The translations under genes were made by a program, and so were the position numbers. 64,000 bases of DNA from JAMXLO01 sp963818775 (GTDB lineage Bacteria; Pseudomonadota; Alphaproteobacteria; Acetobacterales; Acetobacteraceae): assembly GCA_963818775.1 (NCBI GenBank), contig CAWFUF010000023.1, positions 220,192-284,191 of the forward strand, in the 5' to 3' direction. The stretch's first letter is position 1; each line of letters begins with the position of its first letter. The notes below the pieces were generated by a model. It ran no database searches and was not told the DNA's origin. It saw only the letters and a program-made list of their open reading frames with translations. Below are positions 60,961 through 64,000 of the stretch, piece by piece.

Positions 60961-61970
60961 ATGAGCGGACTGCGAGCCGATCCGGAGCAACTGGCGAGTT
61001 CGTCGCGGCGCTGTTCCGTCATGCGGACCCCGGAGCTTTGTGAGCTTGCGGGTGTTCCCGCAGACCGGAGACGACCGGCCGTTGATCTAAGCCGTCAGGG
61101 TCGGCGACCACAAGAGCCTGATCCGCCGTGCCCTGGTCGATGCCACCTGGGCGGCGCAGCGCGGCTGGGTATTCAGCCCGCCGATCTGCACTTTCGCCAG
61201 CCCCTATCCGGCCAACGAGGGGAACATGGCGGACGGCTTGTGCATCTCGGTCGAGTTGGATGACGGCGTGGACACCTGGCCGCCGTGGACTGGCTGGAGG
61301 GAGAGCTTGGCCCCGCCACGGTGATTGTCGCGTCAGGCGGCCAGTGGATCGATGCGGACGGCACCGTGCATCCTAAACTGCATGCGCATTGGCGCCTGGC
61401 ACAGCCGGCGCGCACGCCGGAGGAGTTGGCCATGCTGAAGCAATGCCGGCGCAACGTCGCGCACCTGGTCGGCGGCGACATGACATGCGCCTGCGCGGTG
61501 CATCCATTGCGTTGGCCCGGATCATGGCATTGTAAAGCCGAACCTCGGCTGGCCGAGATTGTGCAGTTGACCGGCGCCGAGATCGATCTATCGCAGGCGT
61601 TTATCACCCTCGACGAGGCGGCGCGCAGATTCGGTGTGCCCGAACAGGTACGCACCAAACCAAAACCAACGACATACATCCGGAGCAGCAGCCCCCAAGG
61701 CGCCGTACATCCGCGCTTTCGTCAGTACGGCATGGAGGATTTACGCAAAGCGGTGGAGCGGGTGGCGACGGCGCCGCCGCATCAGTTCCACATAACACTC
61801 AACCGCGAGACCTATGCGTTGGCGCAACAGTATATCAAGAGCATGCACTATCGCCGCAGGAGGTCGGCGACGCGATGGCGGCAGCGGCAGCGGTGCGCGG
61901 CGGCCACAGCGAGCAGGAGATCGTCGCGACTATCAGCAGCGCCATGACGGCAGCCTATAGCAAGGATTAG
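60961..61970 (+). pseudogene. primase-like replication gene, multiply disrupted
   Basis: Pieces of one protein lie in three frames: GEFVAALFRHADPGA, then VSLRVFPQTGDDRPLI, then VGDHKSLIRRALVDATWAAQ with GWVFSPPICTFA. Next come VDWLEGELGPATVIVASGGQ with LHAHWRLAQPA, and last ALSPQEVGDAMAAAAAVRGG up to YSKD and TAG 61968-61970. Lesions are a lost base in a T-run at 61037-61039, an in-frame TAA at 61088-61090, a lost base near 61276, and an indel near 61845. The order fits RepB/PriCT-type primases of plasmids and satellites. The true start is uncertain. DUF3987 follows 6 bp after the stop. Confidence 0.7.
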
Positions 61971-61976
61971 GAGTAA

Positions 61977-63504
61977 ATGGCAGTTCTACCCTTCGACCCG
62001 GAGACCGTCGCCAAGAGTGCGATGGCCCGGGCGTCAAGCAAACCGGACGCAAGACAGCCGCTCTATCGGACACCGCCGCGCCGAGAGCCATACCCGATCG
62101 AGGCGTTATTAGGTTTGCAGCATGTCGCCAAGGCGATGCAGCACGCCACACAGGCGCCCATCGAGTTGGTGGCGAACTCGTTGCTTGGCGCCACCTCGTT
62201 GGTGGCGATGCCGCACTATGATGTCCGGTTGCTACCGCCACCACACGAGGCCGTGGCGCTCAGTCTATTCCTGCTGTCGATCGCCGAGAGCGGCGAGCGG
62301 AAGACCACGATAGACAAGATGGTGCTGCGCCCGATCGAGTTGCAGCAGACCGATTGGCGACGGCGCTACCAGGAGAACAACTACAAGAAGCTGGCCGACA
62401 TCAAGGCTTGGAAAGCGCGCAGCAAGCGGCTTGAGCAAGTCTACAGGGACAACCTGGACGCCATGACGGCGGCGATCGTGGAGCTTGGTCCGGAGCCGAC
62501 AATGCCGATGTCGCCGCAACTGCTGCTCGGGGATGCGACGACGGAGGCGATCAGTCAGCACCTGGCACTGCGGCCGTGGGGCGGACTGTTCTCGTCGGAG
62601 GGCGGCACCTTGCTCGGCAACTCAAGCTGGACGGATGACAGGATCATCCAAACGGGCGGCCAGTACCAATCAGCTATGGGATGGTCGCATCGCCGACCGC
62701 AACCGGGTGTCAACCGGCGTGGCGTTTCTGTCCGGACGGCGCTGGGCCATGCACCTGATGATCCATCCCGGCACCTTCGTCCGGTTGTTTGGTAGCCGGG
62801 AGTTGTCGGAGAGCGGTGTGTTCGCCCGTTGGCTGCCGGTGTATCCAGCGAGCACCATCGGCCAGCGGGAGGTTCTGGCGCTAATCAAGCTGACCAAGCG
62901 CGAGCAGCAGGCGATCGATGACTATCATGCCAGGATCAGGTTCCTCGCCGGGTCGATGCCGACAATGCAGCACGGCGAACTGGCGCCAGCGGAGATCACG
63001 CTGACGGACGGCGCAGAGCGGCTGTTTATCGAATTGCTGAAGGCGAACGAGCAGGCGCTGGGCGAAGGCGGTGAGTTCGAGCAGCTACGCGATTTTGCAT
63101 CCAAAATACCCGAGCACTGCGGACGGCTGGCCGGAGTGCTGGCGGTGTATGGTTGCACGGACTATAGCACGCCGGTGGTCACCGAGGCGATCATGCAGGC
63201 CGCCATCGACTTGGGGACCTGGTATGCCAGAGAAATGGACCGGTTGCGCGAGGTCGCCGAGATTACCGAGGACGAGCAGATCGCGGCGCAAGTACGCAAT
63301 TGGCTGATCCGAAAGCAGATACACCAATTCCACATGGGCATGCTCTTGCAAGGCGGCCCCAGCCGCAAGCTGCGCAAGGTTGAGGCGGCGCGGCCGATCC
63401 TTGCTATCCTGATCGATCGCGGCTGGATCGAACAGCGTGAACCGGGTGCTCTGGCCGACGATGGCAAGCCACACCAAGAGGTTTTTGAGGTCCGGCGGCG
63501 GTAA
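61977..63504 (+). pseudogene. DUF3987 helicase/ATPase-like protein, one frameshift
   Basis: The ATG at 61977 (after GGAGTAA) reads a DUF3987 protein: PYPIEALLGLQHVAKAMQHA, a Walker-like loop in SIAESGERKTTIDKMV, and LLGDATTEAISQHLALRPWG with SSEGGTLLG. At about 62655-62661 the frame changes. The rest (TNQLWDGRIADRNRVSTGVA, LTIGLAV-type RRWAMHLMIHPGTFVRLFG, SMPTMQHGELAPAEITLTDG, and a C-terminal winged-helix-like RKVEAARPILAILIDRGWIE) continues in the other frame to TAA 63502-63504. Joined length would be about 508 residues, normal for the family. DUF3987 proteins are replication ATPases of mobile elements. Frame correction by slippage is not excluded. Confidence 0.78.
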
Positions 63505-63522
63505 AAAGCCGCGTATATACGC

Positions 63523-63785
63523 TTAGCCGTTTAGCACGGTCCCGCCCGCGTCCAGATCGAAAACAGGCGCGGGCGGATTTTCCCTGATTTACTATGCCTC
63601 TTACTACCCTTCTATAAGTTGTAAAGAACAAATTTTATATATATGTATATATATATAGATATACCATAGAGAGAGGATAGTCCTGTGAGAGAGGGAATAG
63701 TGAAGATTTGGTAGGCGCCAATCAGGCAAAATCTTGCGCGCCGAAAAATCAATTGGCCGTGGCGGGGACCGTGCTAAACGGCTAA
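63523..63785. repeat. 66-bp imperfect inverted repeat around a TA-rich core (origin-like)
   Basis: The outer 21 bp (63523-63543, TTAGCCGTTTAGCACGGTCCC) recur perfectly inverted at 63765-63785. The inner ends (GATTTTCCCTGATT at 63576-63589, AATCAGGCAAAATC at 63720-63733) match with one mismatch. The bases between also partly match, so each arm is about 66 bp. The right arm contains two tandem GCTAAACG units. The centre holds a run of alternating T and A (about 63630-63664), very unlike the surrounding DNA. It lies between convergent genes just after the helicase-like gene. An origin or a partition site are the leading readings; a bidirectional terminator is the alternative. Confidence 0.65.
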
Positions 63786-63789
63786 ACGC

Positions 63790-64000
63790 CTATTCGTAGT
63801 ATTCGTCGTACACCCGGGGGCGTTGGTAGGCGTCACGGATACGTTGCTGACGCCGTGTCAGTTTCTTTTCGGGCTTTGGTGCTGGCGTAGTAACTGCCGG
63901 CTCGACCTGGCCGCCTTGGAATGTCACCGAGGCGACGGCATACAGCGAGGCGCCAAACTGGTCGTATAACACGACGTACCTACGCCCTGGTGGCAGCCTC
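63790..64000 (-). CDS. hypothetical element protein (N-terminus outside window)
   Basis: The minus-strand frame enters from the right edge reading LPPGRRYVVLYDQFGASLYA, continues AVASVTFQGGQVEPAVTTPA, then a basic tail PKPEKKLTRRQQRIRDAYQR, and ends VYDEYYE with TAG at 63790-63792. A GTG lies at 63972, but the frame is open further upstream, so the gene most likely starts outside. It faces the helicase-like gene across the origin-like repeat. Family not recognised. Confidence 0.5.
   Translation of the reverse strand, partial: RLPPGRRYVVLYDQFGASLYAVASVTFQGGQVEPAVTTPAPKPEKKLTRRQQRIRDAYQRPRVYDEYYE

Larger units (their letters stand above)
54546..64000. mobile_element. integrated element inside flgG (right end outside window)
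   Basis: From the break in flgG to the window edge (over 9.4 kb) nothing matches the chromosome's housekeeping genes. It holds an integrase at the left end reading inward, about ten short phage-type genes, a primase-like and a DUF3987 helicase-like gene, and an origin-like repeat. No structural, portal or terminase genes are seen in the window, so a phage satellite, integrative plasmid or defective prophage are all possible. Several genes carry frameshifts or stops, unlike the neighbouring chromosome. Confidence 0.85.

Noticed and set aside
60651..61022. Minus-strand open frame over the gene-poor stretch before the primase.
   Set aside because: Low-complexity Arg/Gly/Pro composition, opposite to all neighbouring genes, no ribosome site or motif.
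60961..63504. All frameshifts as sequencing error.
   Set aside because: Two fit homopolymer loss, but the in-frame TAA at 61088 cannot be explained by one indel, and no frameshift is seen in about 54 kb of neighbouring genes. It stays a caveat until reads are checked.
1..64000. CRISPR arrays, tRNA or rRNA genes, insertion sequences, toxin-antitoxin pairs and known anti-phage systems.
   Set aside because: Looked for by eye on both strands; no regularly spaced repeats, cloverleaf-like T-loops, transposase motifs or defence signatures were found. A computed search could still find short or diverged cases.

Overview
The window is a GC-rich alphaproteobacterial chromosome segment. The Acetobacteraceae/Rhodospirillales are the likely home; this is inferred from gene content and order, not from a search. 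Two very different parts can be seen. Positions 1 to about 54,540 are intact core and metabolic genes, tightly packed and mostly joined by 1-8 nt stop/start overlaps. From about 54,545 to the right edge lies a foreign, visibly decaying integrated element that has cut through flgG.

Left part: a complete run of the division and cell-wall (dcw) cluster on the minus strand. In transcription order it reads mraZ, rsmH, ftsL, ftsI, murE, murF, mraY, ftsW, murG, murC, murB, ddl, ftsQ, ftsA, ftsZ and lpxC (cut by the window edge). murD, which normally sits between mraY and ftsW, is missing. Four TGGGN boxes at an exact 10-bp period overlap a -35/-10 promoter in front of mraZ. Upstream lie RNase P RNA, an AmpD-type amidase, a DjlA-like TerB/J-domain protein, an S15/CocE-type hydrolase and an RND efflux adaptor/permease pair.

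Middle part: a fumarylacetoacetase-fold hydratase, a ketopantoate-reductase-like enzyme and a molybdopterin oxidoreductase. A plus-strand oligopeptide ABC importer follows, continuing into a second S15-type hydrolase and a SAM methyltransferase, with two tiny ORFs bridging the junctions. Next come a metallophosphoesterase, a single-chain CydDC-like ABC exporter, a LysR regulator, an enoyl-CoA hydratase and the spermidine pair speD/speE.

Flagellar part: a minus-strand operon fliL-fliM-DUF6468-motE-cheY-cheZ-(992-aa TPR protein) stands divergently from flgF-flgG. The gap carries a near-perfect sigma-54 promoter whose predicted start falls one base before the flgF ATG, plus a palindrome at enhancer distance.

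Right part: FlgG stops after 180 residues, where foreign sequence begins. The element carries a tyrosine integrase with all catalytic residues, small phage-like genes (winged-helix-like, DUF3102, AP2-like, a CxxC protein), a primase-like gene with at least four lesions and a DUF3987 helicase-like gene with one frameshift. A 66-bp imperfect inverted repeat around a TA-rich core follows the helicase gene and looks like a replication origin. About 54 kb of chromosomal genes show no frameshift while the element shows six or more, so real decay is likelier than uniform sequencing error.
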